From NCBI RefSeq assembly GCF_900182915.1, contig NZ_FXUG01000001.1:744001-808000 (forward strand): 64,000 bases of DNA, written 5' to 3'. Under the pieces are notes generated by a model that saw only the letters and a program-made list of their open reading frames with translations, was not told the DNA's origin and ran no database searches. The position numbers and the translations under genes are program-made. This document shows positions 1 through 9,303 of this stretch, piece by piece. The stretch is from Neorhodopirellula lusitana. Its GTDB lineage: Bacteria; Planctomycetota; Planctomycetia; Pirellulales; Pirellulaceae. Every line of letters starts with the position of its first letter. Position 1 is the first letter of the stretch.

Positions 1-31
1 CCGAGTCTCCAAAAGATGCCTGGCACCAAAC
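1..31 (+). repeat. 31-bp interspersed repeat, copy 1
   Basis: Bases 1-31 are identical to 9491-9521. The unit contains the short inverted repeat TGCCTGGCA. The copies lie in the same orientation 9.5 kb apart, each next to mobile-element debris. I infer a dispersed repeat family of this genome; the copy may start before the window edge. Confidence 0.6.
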
Positions 32-201
32 TCTATGCCTTAGAACAGATCGGCAAGTGCCTCGTCGGGCAACATCCGGGCCGTTTTGAACCGCGAGTAC
101 GAAAGAAGCGAGGCAGCAATTACAACTTGATGATGCAACCACGTGAGCAACTACGGGCACGATTGCTATCGGAGATAACTCGTTTAAAACGAAGTCGTTA
201 G
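16..201 (+). pseudogene. C-terminal fragment of an IS4-like DDE transposase
   Basis: The 61-residue reading frame carries a basic stretch (residues about 20-34: HPGRFEPRVRKKR) followed by a hydrophobic/basic end, the pattern seen at the C-terminus of IS4-type transposases (pattern HPGR.EPR..KRR, then Y.L(M/L)...R). The catalytic DDE core is absent; what precedes it lies in the repeat at 1-31 or outside the window. I read it as a dead remnant in which a repeat junction abuts the transposase tail. The IS family is from memory of the motif only, so the call is moderate. No terminal inverted repeat was identified downstream. Confidence 0.5.
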
Positions 202-449
202 AAGAATGACTGTGCCATTCATGCGTGGAACCAAACAAGTCGCCCCCCAGAAAAACGGTTCTCTGCAAATAATAACGGGATGCTGTCGGGAATTTTTTTG
301 ACGGCGTAAGGGGGCTCGATTCCTGTCTAAACGCTCGCCTTGGTAGACGCGATTCCCTTACGGAAGCGGAAACAACATGCCTGCGAAATCTCTACTCGAA
401 CAGACGAAAGATTTGTTCATCTTAAGTGTGATTCCTGTAGGAGATTTCA

Positions 450-1058
450 ATGCACGATTGGCCTGACACAAACGATAACCTGATCGCCAGGGTGAAAAAC
501 CTTTCGGACGGCGATTCTTGGTCGACCTTCATGAACATCTATCGTCCAGCCGTGTACCGCATGGCTCGCGAGCGAGGCATTCAACATGCGGATGCCGAGG
601 ATCTCACGCAACAGGTTTTTGTTTCTGTTTCCAAAGCGATCGAGTGTTGGATGCCGGATCCTCGTAAGCCACCATTTCGTGCGTGGTTGATTCGGATCAC
701 AAAAAATCAAATCATCAACGTCTTGTCACGAGTGAAGCCGGATGCTGGTTCCGGTTTGACATGCGTGGGCGAAATTCTAGACGCGATTCCGGGAAACGGT
801 TCCGCCGTTGAGATGGAAGTCAATCGCGAAACACACGCGGAAGCGATGCGATGGGCCACGCGGAAGATTCGGGATGAATTCTCTGAAGTGACGTGGGCTA
901 TGTTTACCGAAACCGCGATCGATTCGATCCCCGCGGCGGAAGTTGCGAAGCGGCATGGTCGTAGTGTCGGTGCGGTCTATTTGGCTCGGTTTCGAGTGAT
1001 GCAGCGTCTCAAAGAAAAGGCTCACGAAGTATCTGACCTGTGGGGAGATGCCCAATGA
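450..1058 (+). CDS. ECF-type RNA polymerase sigma factor
   Basis: A 202-residue protein with the two-helical-domain layout of group IV (ECF) sigma factors. Region 2 spans about residues 20-95 and includes DAEDLTQQVF (about 48-57) followed by RAWLIRITKN, the -10 recognition and core-binding segment; region 4 (about 135-190) ends in a helix-turn-helix with AAEVAKRHGRSVGAVYLAR. It would direct core polymerase to a private set of promoters. The stop codon overlaps the start of the downstream kinase as ATGA (1055-1058), so the two are translationally coupled and probably act together. This sigma-plus-kinase arrangement is common in planctomycetes. The target promoters cannot be inferred. Start at 450: ATG preceded by TAGGAG, seven bases upstream. 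Confidence 0.93.
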   Translation: MHDWPDTNDNLIARVKNLSDGDSWSTFMNIYRPAVYRMARERGIQHADAEDLTQQVFVSVSKAIECWMPDPRKPPFRAWLIRITKNQIINVLSRVKPDAGSGLTCVGEILDAIPGNGSAVEMEVNRETHAEAMRWATRKIRDEFSEVTWAMFTETAIDSIPAAEVAKRHGRSVGAVYLARFRVMQRLKEKAHEVSDLWGDAQ

Positions 1059-3043
1059 AATCATCTGCTAAATGCCTCGACCGCCGGACCATTGCCGCGT
1101 TGCAAAACGGCAGTCTTTCACCCGAAACGGTTGGCGAAATCGAAGCTCATTTGAATGTTTGTCAATCCTGCTGCCATGCCGTCGAATCCGCGTTCGGGGC
1201 TGACGCTTGGTGGAAAAACGCCGGGCGTTATCTTCGTGACGAGATAGCACCGCTCGCGTCGGATTCTCCGTGCGTCCATCACGGCGACGGCACTGCTGCC
1301 AGTGAATGTTTCGGCACGTCGACAGGCGGTGCGCAAGCGGGTGATCGGATTCATACCGAGTTAATGCGTTTGCTGGCACCAACTGACTATCCCGACATGT
1401 TAGGACGCATCGGGCACTATGAGATTGCCGGCGTCCTCGGCTATGGCGGCATGGGGGGCGTGTTTAAAGGTTTCGATCGATCCCTGCATCGGTTTGTAGC
1501 GATCAAGATGTTGTTGCCGCATTTGGCGGTATCGGCGGCGAGTCGAGCCCGGTTTGCTCGAGAAGCGAAGGCAATTGCCGCCGTCGTCGACGATCATGTA
1601 ATGGCGATCCACGGGGTCGATCAATGGCAATCCGTGCCCTACTTCGTGATGCCGCTGTTGCGTGGCGAATCCTTGCAAACACGACTAAGCGATCACGGCG
1701 CTCTTGGACTGCGGGAGGTGCTACGAATTTCAATGCAAGCGGCCAAAGGACTCGCCGCAGCGCACGCTCAGGGCATCATCCACCGCGACGTCAAACCGGC
1801 CAACATCTTTCTTGACGGAGAAACCGACCGGGCTCAATTGATGGACTTTGGAATCGCGGTGGCGTTGGACGATCCGAGCTTAACGAAGACGGGAATCCTG
1901 ACCGGGACCCCGCAATTCATGTCTCCTGAACAAGCACGTAGCGAGACGGTTACTGCTCGCTCGGATTTGTTTAGCCTCGGTTCAGTGATCTATTCGATGG
2001 CAACTGGAGAGGCTCCGTTTCGTGCCGAAACGATCTACGGGTTGCTGCGGTTGATCACGGATCAATCCCCCCGGCCGATTCGAGAGATCAATCCAGACGC
2101 TCCCCCGTGGCTCGACAAAATTGTGTCGAAGCTGATGGAAAAGACACCGTCCGATCGGTTCAAATCGGCCGAAGAAGTCGCCGACTTATTGCAGGGATGC
2201 TTGGCTCACATTCAACAGCCCACTGCGGTTGCCCTGCCAAGCCAACTCGACACGATAGGACCACACGACAGTCGGTTGATCGACCGGACGAAGGTTGCGA
2301 CGCCGCGACTCGCACTTGCAATCTCCTTGCTCGCGGTCTCGATTTTGGTCGTATCGTTCTTTTCCAAAAACGACCAAACGATCTTCCGCGTCAGCCAAAT
2401 CGAGACGCTGCCCCACGAGATTGTCGTCGACGGACTCGACCGCCTGTCGGTCGCTGAGTTGTGGAATCGATGGAAAGAGATGCCCGTCGATAGCATGTAT
2501 GAACGAAGAGCCAAGCGCCGTTTGCGTGAAGTCTATCAATTTGAAACGAACGTTTCTTCCGCTCCTGAATATCTCAACCGACGTCGACAATGGGCCACTG
2601 AGATCCTGCCTCTGGTGACGAGCGGAGTGACGAAGTCCAAAGCAGACTTTCTGCTTGAGTTTTTGCAGCCGCTCGATCCAGCGATGCAGTCACGCTTGGA
2701 CTTCCCGAATCAGGAGATCGACGCGGCCTCTTCATTGCGAGATGCCTCGGCCGATCGATCGCATCAACGTGATCTCGAAACCGTCGGCTGGGACATTCAG
2801 ACAACTCTAGCGATGACGCTCGCTCGGTTAGGTCGCCACACCGACGCGGAATTGGTGATCGACAATTTGATTCAGCAAATCCAGGGCAGCATCGACTCGC
2901 AGGGTGGCGATCGAGAGGTCCCTTACCTCGGTTATTACCAACCGCTTCACTCGGTAATGAATTGGTGCTGCTTTTATCACGCAACAATCCAAAACATGAC
3001 CGTTGTCACACTCGAAACCAACCTGGAAGACGAAGTCCCCTAG
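1055..3043 (+). CDS. Membrane-anchored Ser/Thr protein kinase with N-terminal zinc-finger (anti-sigma-like) segment
   Basis: About 662 residues. The N-terminus has H-x3-C-x2-C in EAHLNVCQSCCHAVE, the pattern of the zinc-binding anti-sigma (zf-HC2) fold. A Hanks-type kinase domain follows (about 124-385): glycine loop GYGGMGGVFKG, VAIKM lysine, HRDVKPANIF catalytic loop (about 242), DFG (about 262) and GTPQFMSPEQAR activation segment, all intact. One transmembrane helix (about 418-437, LALAISLLAVSILVVSFF) leads to a C-terminal domain of about 220 residues that I do not recognise. I chose ATG 1055 over in-frame GTG 1040 because GGGGAG lies eight bases upstream and the start overlaps the sigma stop. 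I infer that the kinase senses something outside the cytoplasm and controls the coupled sigma factor, directly through the zinc finger or by phosphorylation. Confidence 0.93.
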   Translation: MKSSAKCLDRRTIAALQNGSLSPETVGEIEAHLNVCQSCCHAVESAFGADAWWKNAGRYLRDEIAPLASDSPCVHHGDGTAASECFGTSTGGAQAGDRIHTELMRLLAPTDYPDMLGRIGHYEIAGVLGYGGMGGVFKGFDRSLHRFVAIKMLLPHLAVSAASRARFAREAKAIAAVVDDHVMAIHGVDQWQSVPYFVMPLLRGESLQTRLSDHGALGLREVLRISMQAAKGLAAAHAQGIIHRDVKPANIFLDGETDRAQLMDFGIAVALDDPSLTKTGILTGTPQFMSPEQARSETVTARSDLFSLGSVIYSMATGEAPFRAETIYGLLRLITDQSPRPIREINPDAPPWLDKIVSKLMEKTPSDRFKSAEEVADLLQGCLAHIQQPTAVALPSQLDTIGPHDSRLIDRTKVATPRLALAISLLAVSILVVSFFSKNDQTIFRVSQIETLPHEIVVDGLDRLSVAELWNRWKEMPVDSMYERRAKRRLREVYQFETNVSSAPEYLNRRRQWATEILPLVTSGVTKSKADFLLEFLQPLDPAMQSRLDFPNQEIDAASSLRDASADRSHQRDLETVGWDIQTTLAMTLARLGRHTDAELVIDNLIQQIQGSIDSQGGDREVPYLGYYQPLHSVMNWCCFYHATIQNMTVVTLETNLEDEVP

Positions 3044-3302
3044 TTCATGATGATGCGTCGCATCCTGCGTTCGCATGAACAGAGAACCGGCATGACAACC
3101 GAATTCGGAAACCCACATGGAATCCGACAAGCAGTTGCGAGGTTTTGCGCCGGAGGTTTGGCGGAGTCGTGATGTGGGTATGGATTCGTCTGGCAGCAGC
3201 TTATTGAATGGATCGTTCAGAATGATTCCGGCACTACGCCGCAATATTCGCACGGACGATCGACATGAACTCACTCACTCGTTCTTTCATTTGGAGTGCT
3301 CC

Positions 3303-3752
3303 TTGAAAACGTCTCGCTTGAAATCAGCATTGTCTCCTTTCCATCTAGCCATCCCGGTCAACGACTTGGAATCATCCCGCGCGTTCTACGGTGGTGTCTT
3401 GCAATGTGAAGAAGGCCGCAGCACGGATCACTGGATCGACTATGACTTCTTTGGCCATCAGTTCGTTGTCCATGTTTCAGCTTCGCAAAAAACGAATGCC
3501 CCCTCAGCGTCAGGAACCGTCGATGGCAAACAGGTTCCGATTCCACACTTTGGTGTCGTGCTGGGGGTGGAACAGTGGCATCAGTTGGCGGATCAACTCA
3601 AAAAGGCGAACGTTGAGTTTGTCATTGAGCCAACGATTCGCTTCGCTGGAATGCCGGCCGAACAGGCCACGCTATTCTTTCTCGACCCGAGCGGAAACGC
3701 ATTGGAGTTCAAAGCGTTTGCGGACATCGAGACTCAACTGTTTGCCAAATGA
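3303..3752 (+). CDS. VOC (glyoxalase/dioxygenase fold) family protein
   Basis: About 149 residues containing one vicinal-oxygen-chelate domain: FHLAIPVNDLESSRAFYGGVLQ at the start (written here only in part as PVNDLESSRAFY), GHQFVVHVS in the middle, IPHFGVVL opening the second half, and FFLDPSGNALEFKAF at the end with the usual metal-ligand Glu. These single-domain proteins bind a divalent metal and act in glyoxalase, isomerase or dioxygenase reactions; the substrate cannot be told. The frame is open from 3117, but homology begins after about 3318, and TTG at 3303 has GGAG six bases upstream, so I chose 3303. It lies alone between the kinase and a metallopeptidase-like gene. Confidence 0.85.
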   Translation: MKTSRLKSALSPFHLAIPVNDLESSRAFYGGVLQCEEGRSTDHWIDYDFFGHQFVVHVSASQKTNAPSASGTVDGKQVPIPHFGVVLGVEQWHQLADQLKKANVEFVIEPTIRFAGMPAEQATLFFLDPSGNALEFKAFADIETQLFAK

Positions 3753-3942
3753 TTCACTGCAACCAACGTCACCGCAACGAAACTCATCGCGGCATCAAAT
3801 CGGACGGTGCTGTTACCGCAACACTCAACATCGCTTCCGTCATGAATTCGCAAAGGCTTGCGACAACATCCATGCACGCTGACGGTTGCCACAGCTTCCA
3901 TGTCGCTCCTCACGCTCCTTTTTATTCCCAAGGCTCTTAGAA

Positions 3943-4767
3943 ATGTTTGGATTGAATCTCACAAGCTTGTCAAAAAGATCCCGGATTCTGTTGATAGGTT
4001 TATCGATCAGCAAGTGTTTGTTGATGCACGATTGTTTGGCCCGCGAACCGGAACTGCAATTGCTATCCGCGATTCCCAACAAGGCTCTTCTTGATTCGGC
4101 GGACGAAAAATTCCTAGCGGTTTTCGAAGTCGAGGGAAATGATTTTGTTGCGAAGGTTGTCCGAGATGAACAGGCCGCTTCACTTGGGCTCTACGGTTGG
4201 CAAAGAATCGAAACGTTGTTTCCCCTGGAGTACCGCAACGAGTTGGTGCAGTTCAATGTGCTTGATGGTAAACGCTGGGCCGGTTTCTTTAGCGGCGATG
4301 GCTCCAACGATGTCGACCGCAAGGGGTACCGGCTATCGATTGCCAAATACCTATTGCTAAAGGAAGGAAATAGGCACGACCCGGCACGCTGCATCACCCC
4401 TCGTCGCAAGACGCTCGACTGGACGCTCGTGCATGAGATGGGGCACTACTTGTGTCTTCGCACTGATTCGATTGAGCGATTCTCACAAGTTTTCGACGGT
4501 GATGCAGCCCCGCAACCACGGCGACGCCAAGATCCCGACGACTACGCCGAAGACGGTTCCCCGAAACTAGTAGGCAATTTCGTGACCTCCTATGCGGAAC
4601 GCAATGGTGGGGACGAGGAAGTCGTGGAGTGCTTCACAACGTACATGCTGGTTCCCGAGATTCCATCGAATGATTCCCTCGTTGCCCAAAAGATTCGATT
4701 CTTTGAGGGCATCGAGGGTATGTCGGAACTGCGGGCCCACATTCAGCAGTTTCAGTCCAGTCACTGA
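3943..4767 (+). CDS. Putative HExxH zinc metallopeptidase-like protein
   Basis: About 274 residues. WTLVHEMGHYLCLRTDS carries an HExxH zinc-peptidase motif around residue 165, and a downstream EEVVECFTTYM helix supplies a candidate third-ligand Glu, as in gluzincins. A hydrophobic N-terminal stretch (SRILLIGLSISKCLL) suggests membrane anchoring or export. It is not a family I can name, and substrate and activity are unknown. The frame is open from a TTG at 3886; ATG 3943 gives a cleaner N-terminus but has no strong ribosome site, so the start is uncertain. It precedes the first DUF1559 gene by 75 bp in the same orientation. Confidence 0.7.
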   Translation: MFGLNLTSLSKRSRILLIGLSISKCLLMHDCLAREPELQLLSAIPNKALLDSADEKFLAVFEVEGNDFVAKVVRDEQAASLGLYGWQRIETLFPLEYRNELVQFNVLDGKRWAGFFSGDGSNDVDRKGYRLSIAKYLLLKEGNRHDPARCITPRRKTLDWTLVHEMGHYLCLRTDSIERFSQVFDGDAAPQPRRRQDPDDYAEDGSPKLVGNFVTSYAERNGGDEEVVECFTTYMLVPEIPSNDSLVAQKIRFFEGIEGMSELRAHIQQFQSSH

Positions 4768-4842
4768 GGTTCAGTGAAAGAGATCAAGGCGGATTGAAGT
4801 GTCAAAGGTTTTGTTTTTCTCCAATAGAAGAGGTTTGTCACG

Positions 4843-6087
4843 ATGCAAACGCATTTAAGAATGAAGATGAAGACAACGCGTGGTTTTACTCTAGTCGAAT
4901 TGTTGGTGGTGATTGCCATCATCGGGGTGCTCGTCGGACTGCTTTTGCCAGCGGTGCAATCCGCGCGAGAGGCAGCCCGCCGAATGAGCTGTAGCAACAA
5001 CTTCAAACAGTTGGGTTTGGCTGTCCACAACTACCACAGTGCATTTAAGCAATTTCCCGAACAAGGTGCCGGGTTTTCGGACATCGGCCAAGATGTTGAA
5101 GGCGGGTCGTGGGCCCAGTCGGAAGTGTCGTCGCAGCGCAACCTAAGTGCGTTAGTGGGTCTCCTGCCTTACATCGAACAGCAAGCCATGTGGGAACAAA
5201 TTTCCAACCGAATGGGGACGAACGCTGACGGTTCGCTGCGGTCCGTTCCTTGGCCGCAGATGGGACCGACCCCGTTTCGCCAATTCAATTACAAACCGTG
5301 GGTGACCGAATTGCCTTCCTTCCGATGTCCCAGTGACCCGGGTGTCGGGTTGCCGGCCATGGCCCGGACCAACTACGGCATGTGCATGGGGGATACAACA
5401 CACTGGTCGTTCCTGTGGGGACCGTATAACGACGAGTTGCAACTTGATACGGGACACGTCAATCACCTGCGTGCTTCCGCTCGTGGGGTGTTCGTGCCCA
5501 GGACAATCACTCGATTTCGCGACATTCTTGATGGCCTGTCCAACACGATCGCGATGGGCGAGATCGCTACTGGACTGGGTGACCGTGACGTGCGAACGCA
5601 ACCATTGAACTGGGCAACTCCCGATGGCGAAGATTCGGACGTTCTGTTCGACAACCCGGCATACTGTGAACAGTTCACTAGCCCAACGCGGCCGAATTTT
5701 TGGTCCGATGGTACTGACGGAGGGACAGAGCCGGCTCGGATCGCGAGCAGTAGTTTTCTACGTGGGTTTTCATGGTCGGATCGCAACTACCTGAATACCA
5801 CGATGAACACTATTTTGCCGCCCAATGGCGTTACCTGCTTGAAGAGCAACTCCAGCGATTCGGGAGTCTTGCCGCCGAGCAGTCAACATCCAGGCGGCGT
5901 TCATGTTCTGATGAGCGACGGTGCCATACGCTTCATTACCGACTCGATTGAATCGGGCAATCGCAACTCCGGTGGCGTTGGCCTCGGACAATCCGGACTT
6001 CGTTCGCCTGGTTCCAAGAGTCCCTACGGACTGTGGGGATCTTTGGGGACGCGAGCGAGCCGAGAGGTGATTGATTCTGAGTTCTGA
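4843..6087 (+). CDS. DUF1559 domain protein with type IV pilin-like N-terminus (copy 1)
   Basis: 414 residues. The N-terminus has a class III leader ending RG, then [18 protein letters not shown], the prepilin methylation/cleavage motif and hydrophobic helix of pseudopilins, followed by [17 protein letters not shown]. The C-terminal half carries PGGVHVLMSDGAIRFI, the H-x-DG signature of DUF1559 (SBP_bac_10). These proteins are greatly expanded in planctomycetes; they are exported by a type II/IV-pilin-like route and their role is unknown. A GAAGAGG ribosome site lies about nine bases before the ATG. The gene is followed after 142 bp by a tiny lipoprotein gene, the same arrangement as at 57.6-59.3 kb. 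Confidence 0.93.
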   Translation: MQTHLRMKMKTTRGFTLVELLVVIAIIGVLVGLLLPAVQSAREAARRMSCSNNFKQLGLAVHNYHSAFKQFPEQGAGFSDIGQDVEGGSWAQSEVSSQRNLSALVGLLPYIEQQAMWEQISNRMGTNADGSLRSVPWPQMGPTPFRQFNYKPWVTELPSFRCPSDPGVGLPAMARTNYGMCMGDTTHWSFLWGPYNDELQLDTGHVNHLRASARGVFVPRTITRFRDILDGLSNTIAMGEIATGLGDRDVRTQPLNWATPDGEDSDVLFDNPAYCEQFTSPTRPNFWSDGTDGGTEPARIASSSFLRGFSWSDRNYLNTTMNTILPPNGVTCLKSNSSDSGVLPPSSQHPGGVHVLMSDGAIRFITDSIESGNRNSGGVGLGQSGLRSPGSKSPYGLWGSLGTRASREVIDSEF

Positions 6088-6229
6088 TTGTTCTTGGCCT
6101 CGCAGTTTGCGGGCTTGATGAATATTGAACGCGGCGTCATTGATGACTCGTTCCAAGTTGTGGGCGTCGCGTTCGTGATTATCGATTTTTCACGTTCAAC
6201 AGTTATCTTTATAAGCAGTCAACATTCTT

Positions 6230-6379
6230 ATGAGAACCTTTTTCTTACTGTCAACGGCACTCGTCGTCTCCTTTAGTTTTTCGGGTTGCAGTTCCGAACC
6301 TGTGGTGATCGAAGCGACACCTGAACAACAACAAATCTATGCGGAAGAGTATGCCGCGGAAATGCAAGCGAAACGGTGA
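6230..6379 (+). CDS. Small putative lipoprotein (49 aa)
   Basis: A 49-codon gene with a basic start (MRT), a hydrophobic stretch and the lipobox FSGC at residues 17-20, so the mature lipidated peptide is only about 30 residues, acidic and Gln/Glu-rich (EATPEQQQIYAEEYAAEMQ). Its stop TGA overlaps the GTG of the next gene (GTGA, 6376-6379). It follows a DUF1559 gene, as does the unrelated-looking lipoprotein at 59130. Function unknown; I infer a partner of the DUF1559 protein at the envelope. The lipobox and the overlap make it likely real despite its size. Confidence 0.7.
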   Translation: MRTFFLLSTALVVSFSFSGCSSEPVVIEATPEQQQIYAEEYAAEMQAKR

Positions 6380-7275
6380 TTCGGTCAACGAAATTGGCAT
6401 TTCAACAACCCAAGTGGACTTTGGTTGTCCATGGTGGTGCGATGATCGAGGAAGAGACGGTTGAAAACAACGACCGGGCATATCGGTCCGGCCTTCTGGA
6501 CTCGCTCGATGCGGGGCGGTCGATTTTGAGTGTCGGCGGTACCGCCTTGGACGCGGTGCAGGCAGCGGTAACGTCGCTTGAAGACGATCCACTGTTCAAT
6601 GCCGGTCGCGGGTCGGTAGTCCGTCGTGGAGGTTCGTTTGAATTGGATGCGTGTTTGATGGACGGGGCAACCGGTGATTCCGGTGCCGTTGCTGCCATGT
6701 CACGGATCGCCAATCCAATCCATGCGGCCCGATGCGTTTTGGAGGACGGTCGACATCGGCTACTCGCCGGTACGGGGGCAGATCGATTTGCGATTAGAGC
6801 TGGGTGCCAATCCGTTTCGCCGGAGTACTTCATCAACCACCACCGGCCTGAACGAAGCAAGCGTGTTAGTCTGGGCACCGTTGGCGCGGTTGCTCTGGAT
6901 ATTCGCGGCAACCTGGCTGCAGGCACATCGACCGGTGGTGTTACTCAGGCACTGCCCGGTCGAGTGGGTGATTCACCAATCCTCGGGGCTGGAACCTATG
7001 CTGAAAACGATGTTCTGGCGATCAGCGCGACTGGCTTTGGAGAGCGGTTCCTTCGACATTCAGCTGCGGTGCAAGCCGCTTGGATGGTCAAGCATCTTTC
7101 CCTTTCCGCTCTCCAGGCAATCGAGGCGGTGATGAACGACGTGATGCCAGCGGAATCGGGAGGCATGATCGGGATCGGCGCCAACGGCGAAGTCATCATG
7201 CAGGCCACTACCTCAATCATGCGTCGCGGCTGGACAAGCAGCGACGGAGACGAGGGAACAGCGTTGCGGTTTTAG
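6376..7275 (+). CDS. Plant-type L-asparaginase / isoaspartyl peptidase (Ntn hydrolase)
   Basis: 299 residues, the usual length of the family. WTLVVHGGA opens the fold; LFNAGRGSVV, the self-cleavage site GTVGAVALDIRGNLAAGTST and GDSPILGAGTYA follow. The nucleophile Thr is residue 168 (ACC at 6877), freed by autoproteolysis. Known members hydrolyse beta-aspartyl dipeptides and, more slowly, asparagine, in the cytoplasm; there is no signal peptide. The GTG start overlaps the preceding stop. The next gene is a cyanophycinase-like S51 peptidase; beta-aspartyl dipeptides are the product of that family, so the two enzymes form a plausible degradation pair. Substrate preference between Asn and isoaspartyl peptides cannot be told from sequence. 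Confidence 0.9.
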   Translation: MIRSTKLAFQQPKWTLVVHGGAMIEEETVENNDRAYRSGLLDSLDAGRSILSVGGTALDAVQAAVTSLEDDPLFNAGRGSVVRRGGSFELDACLMDGATGDSGAVAAMSRIANPIHAARCVLEDGRHRLLAGTGADRFAIRAGCQSVSPEYFINHHRPERSKRVSLGTVGAVALDIRGNLAAGTSTGGVTQALPGRVGDSPILGAGTYAENDVLAISATGFGERFLRHSAAVQAAWMVKHLSLSALQAIEAVMNDVMPAESGGMIGIGANGEVIMQATTSIMRRGWTSSDGDEGTALRF

Positions 7276-7560
7276 GGGGCAATGCAGCAGGCTCGTTACC
7301 CGCGTTGGCAAGGATTGGGTTGCTGAACGGCGCGAGATGGCCGCTGGTCCTTCTCATACATTTCACTCTGATTTCCCAGCAGATATTCGCTCAAGGTACA
7401 TCGGTCAGGCAAAGACATTTGGTCGACACGATGAGTTTTGTTGGACTCTCCCCATTTGGCTTGGGCGAAGGTCGTTGCCGTCTGTGTCTCAAGTTTTAAA
7501 TCGATGGAATACACGACAACCTTTCACCTCTCGTTCTAACTTCAACACAACACGGAACTC

Positions 7561-9213
7561 ATGAAGCTATTTCTATATTCGCTGTTAACCAGCCTGCTTA
7601 TGGTCCACTCCGCAACGGGCCAAACCACGCATCTTCCGGGAGTGGACGATCCGGTCGTCCCTCTCTCCGGCCCAGTGATGCTGACCGGACGAGCAGAACT
7701 TTCCACTGTTTCACGCCGCACTTTCGCATGGCTGGCGAACGAGCAAGAAGGGAAACTGGTGATCGTCATCGGTGGCGACCACCCCTTTGATCGTCAAGCA
7801 TGGGAGAAGTATATGGGGCAAGTTTCCGTGTTGCGATTGGAATCGAGATCCGCGGCAAATTCATCGTCGACACTCACGCCATTGGACGGAGCGACGGGAG
7901 TTTGGCTTGTCGATGACGTGAGCTCGTTTGCGAGTGGAACGCGGTTTGAAAAGCAGCTCAAAGCCTTAGCCCGGAAGGGCGCGGCCGTGGGTGGCCGTGG
8001 GCACGGCGCCGAATCTCTTGGAACCCTCGTGCTCGATGATAAACAGACACGATCCGGGTTCGGTCTGTTGCCGTGTAGCATCGTGCTAACCAGCGACAGC
8101 AAATCCAAGGCTGACGCAATCACCCAAACGGTTCAACGTGCCATGAGCGAAGGTGTGATTGTGAATGAGGGGGCTAAGCAGTTTGCCGTCAACGAGACCG
8201 GCGGCGTGGAGTCACCAAACACTCGAGCTAACACGCTGGTTCACTGGGAGATTCCGCCAGCCGGTGCAATGGTGGTGCACCAGGGTCGGCGAGTAGCGGT
8301 CGTGGGTGAAGATGATATTGTCGCGCGAGTGGCGGCAGCGAACGGATGGCCTGAACGCGCCGAGACGTTTGGTGCCCGAATCGTTCAACTCCCATTCACG
8401 ACCGATCTCTTGTCTTGGACGCGATCTGCTCAGTCACGTGAGAGTTCGGTCTTCCCACCCGAAACGCCACCTTCAGTGGAGGTTGAAAACGGAACGCTCA
8501 TTCTGATTGGAGGTGGTGGCAGCACCGACGACATGTGGACTCGCTTTATCGAGTCCGCTGGGGGAACAGACGCCAATTTCGTTTGCATTCCGCAGTCGCC
8601 CGATTCGTTCAGCGCGAAACGACTGCGTGGACTGGGTTGCAAAAATGTAACGGTGCTTTACGCAGACGAAGGTTTGCGAGAGAAGGCGGACTCAGACACC
8701 GCGTTCCTGGCCCCTCTTGCGAAGGCCGACGGAATATTCCTGGGCGGTGGCCGCACTTATCGTTTCATGGATGCTTACCAGCACACGGCGGCGCATCAAT
8801 TAATGCTAGATGTGCTTGGTCGAGACGGCGTGATTGCCGGAACTTCCGCGGGAGCCCAAATCCAAGGTGACTTCCTAGTCCGCGGTGACCCTCGTACGAA
8901 CCAAACCCTGTGGTACCCCGGAAACGACACGGGACTCTCGTTTTTGCGTGGTGTTATCGTCGACGTCCACTTTGCCGAGCGAGGTCGTCAAAAAACACTT
9001 CCTAGACTCCTGTCGAACCACCCTCAAATGCTTGGAATTGGTATTGATGAAGCCACGGCAATCGTTGTCACCGGGCATCAGGCCGAGGTTCTCGGGCGTG
9101 GATCGGCTTGGTTCTACGGCTCCTCCGGCACTCACGCCGATGCTAAGCAGACGCCTATCGTAATCAGTGCAGGCGGGAAATATGACCTGAGGAAACGGGC
9201 AACCATCCAGTAG
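7561..9213 (+). CDS. Secreted cyanophycinase-like S51 peptidase
   Basis: 550 residues with an N-terminal signal peptide (LFLYSLLTSLLMVHSATGQ). The C-terminal half is an S51 domain: NGTLILIGGGGS, FVCIPQSPDS, GIFLGGGRTYRF and the nucleophile elbow GTSAGAQIQGD with Ser429, then GLSFLRGVIVDVHF and IGIDEATAIVV. The N-terminal ~280 residues have a similar glutamine-amidotransferase-like layout without a clear GTSAGA elbow, so they may be a degenerate duplicate. Family members cut cyanophycin (multi-L-arginyl-poly-aspartate) to beta-Asp-Arg; the secreted form would act on polymer from outside. It follows the isoaspartyl peptidase by 285 bp in the same direction. Start ATG 7561 is at the natural signal-peptide start. 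Confidence 0.87.
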   Translation: MKLFLYSLLTSLLMVHSATGQTTHLPGVDDPVVPLSGPVMLTGRAELSTVSRRTFAWLANEQEGKLVIVIGGDHPFDRQAWEKYMGQVSVLRLESRSAANSSSTLTPLDGATGVWLVDDVSSFASGTRFEKQLKALARKGAAVGGRGHGAESLGTLVLDDKQTRSGFGLLPCSIVLTSDSKSKADAITQTVQRAMSEGVIVNEGAKQFAVNETGGVESPNTRANTLVHWEIPPAGAMVVHQGRRVAVVGEDDIVARVAAANGWPERAETFGARIVQLPFTTDLLSWTRSAQSRESSVFPPETPPSVEVENGTLILIGGGGSTDDMWTRFIESAGGTDANFVCIPQSPDSFSAKRLRGLGCKNVTVLYADEGLREKADSDTAFLAPLAKADGIFLGGGRTYRFMDAYQHTAAHQLMLDVLGRDGVIAGTSAGAQIQGDFLVRGDPRTNQTLWYPGNDTGLSFLRGVIVDVHFAERGRQKTLPRLLSNHPQMLGIGIDEATAIVVTGHQAEVLGRGSAWFYGSSGTHADAKQTPIVISAGGKYDLRKRATIQ

Positions 9214-9303
9214 CGTTTAAGAGCAAGTCCGAAGTTGACCAAGGCGTATTTCTACGGAGCAATAAGGACGCGATGATGGTTGGCATTCAAGATTTGTTTT
9301 CAC

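Noticed and set aside
377-466. 29-codon frame just before the sigma factor
   Set aside because: No ribosome site and it overlaps the sigma factor start out of frame; a leader peptide cannot be supported.
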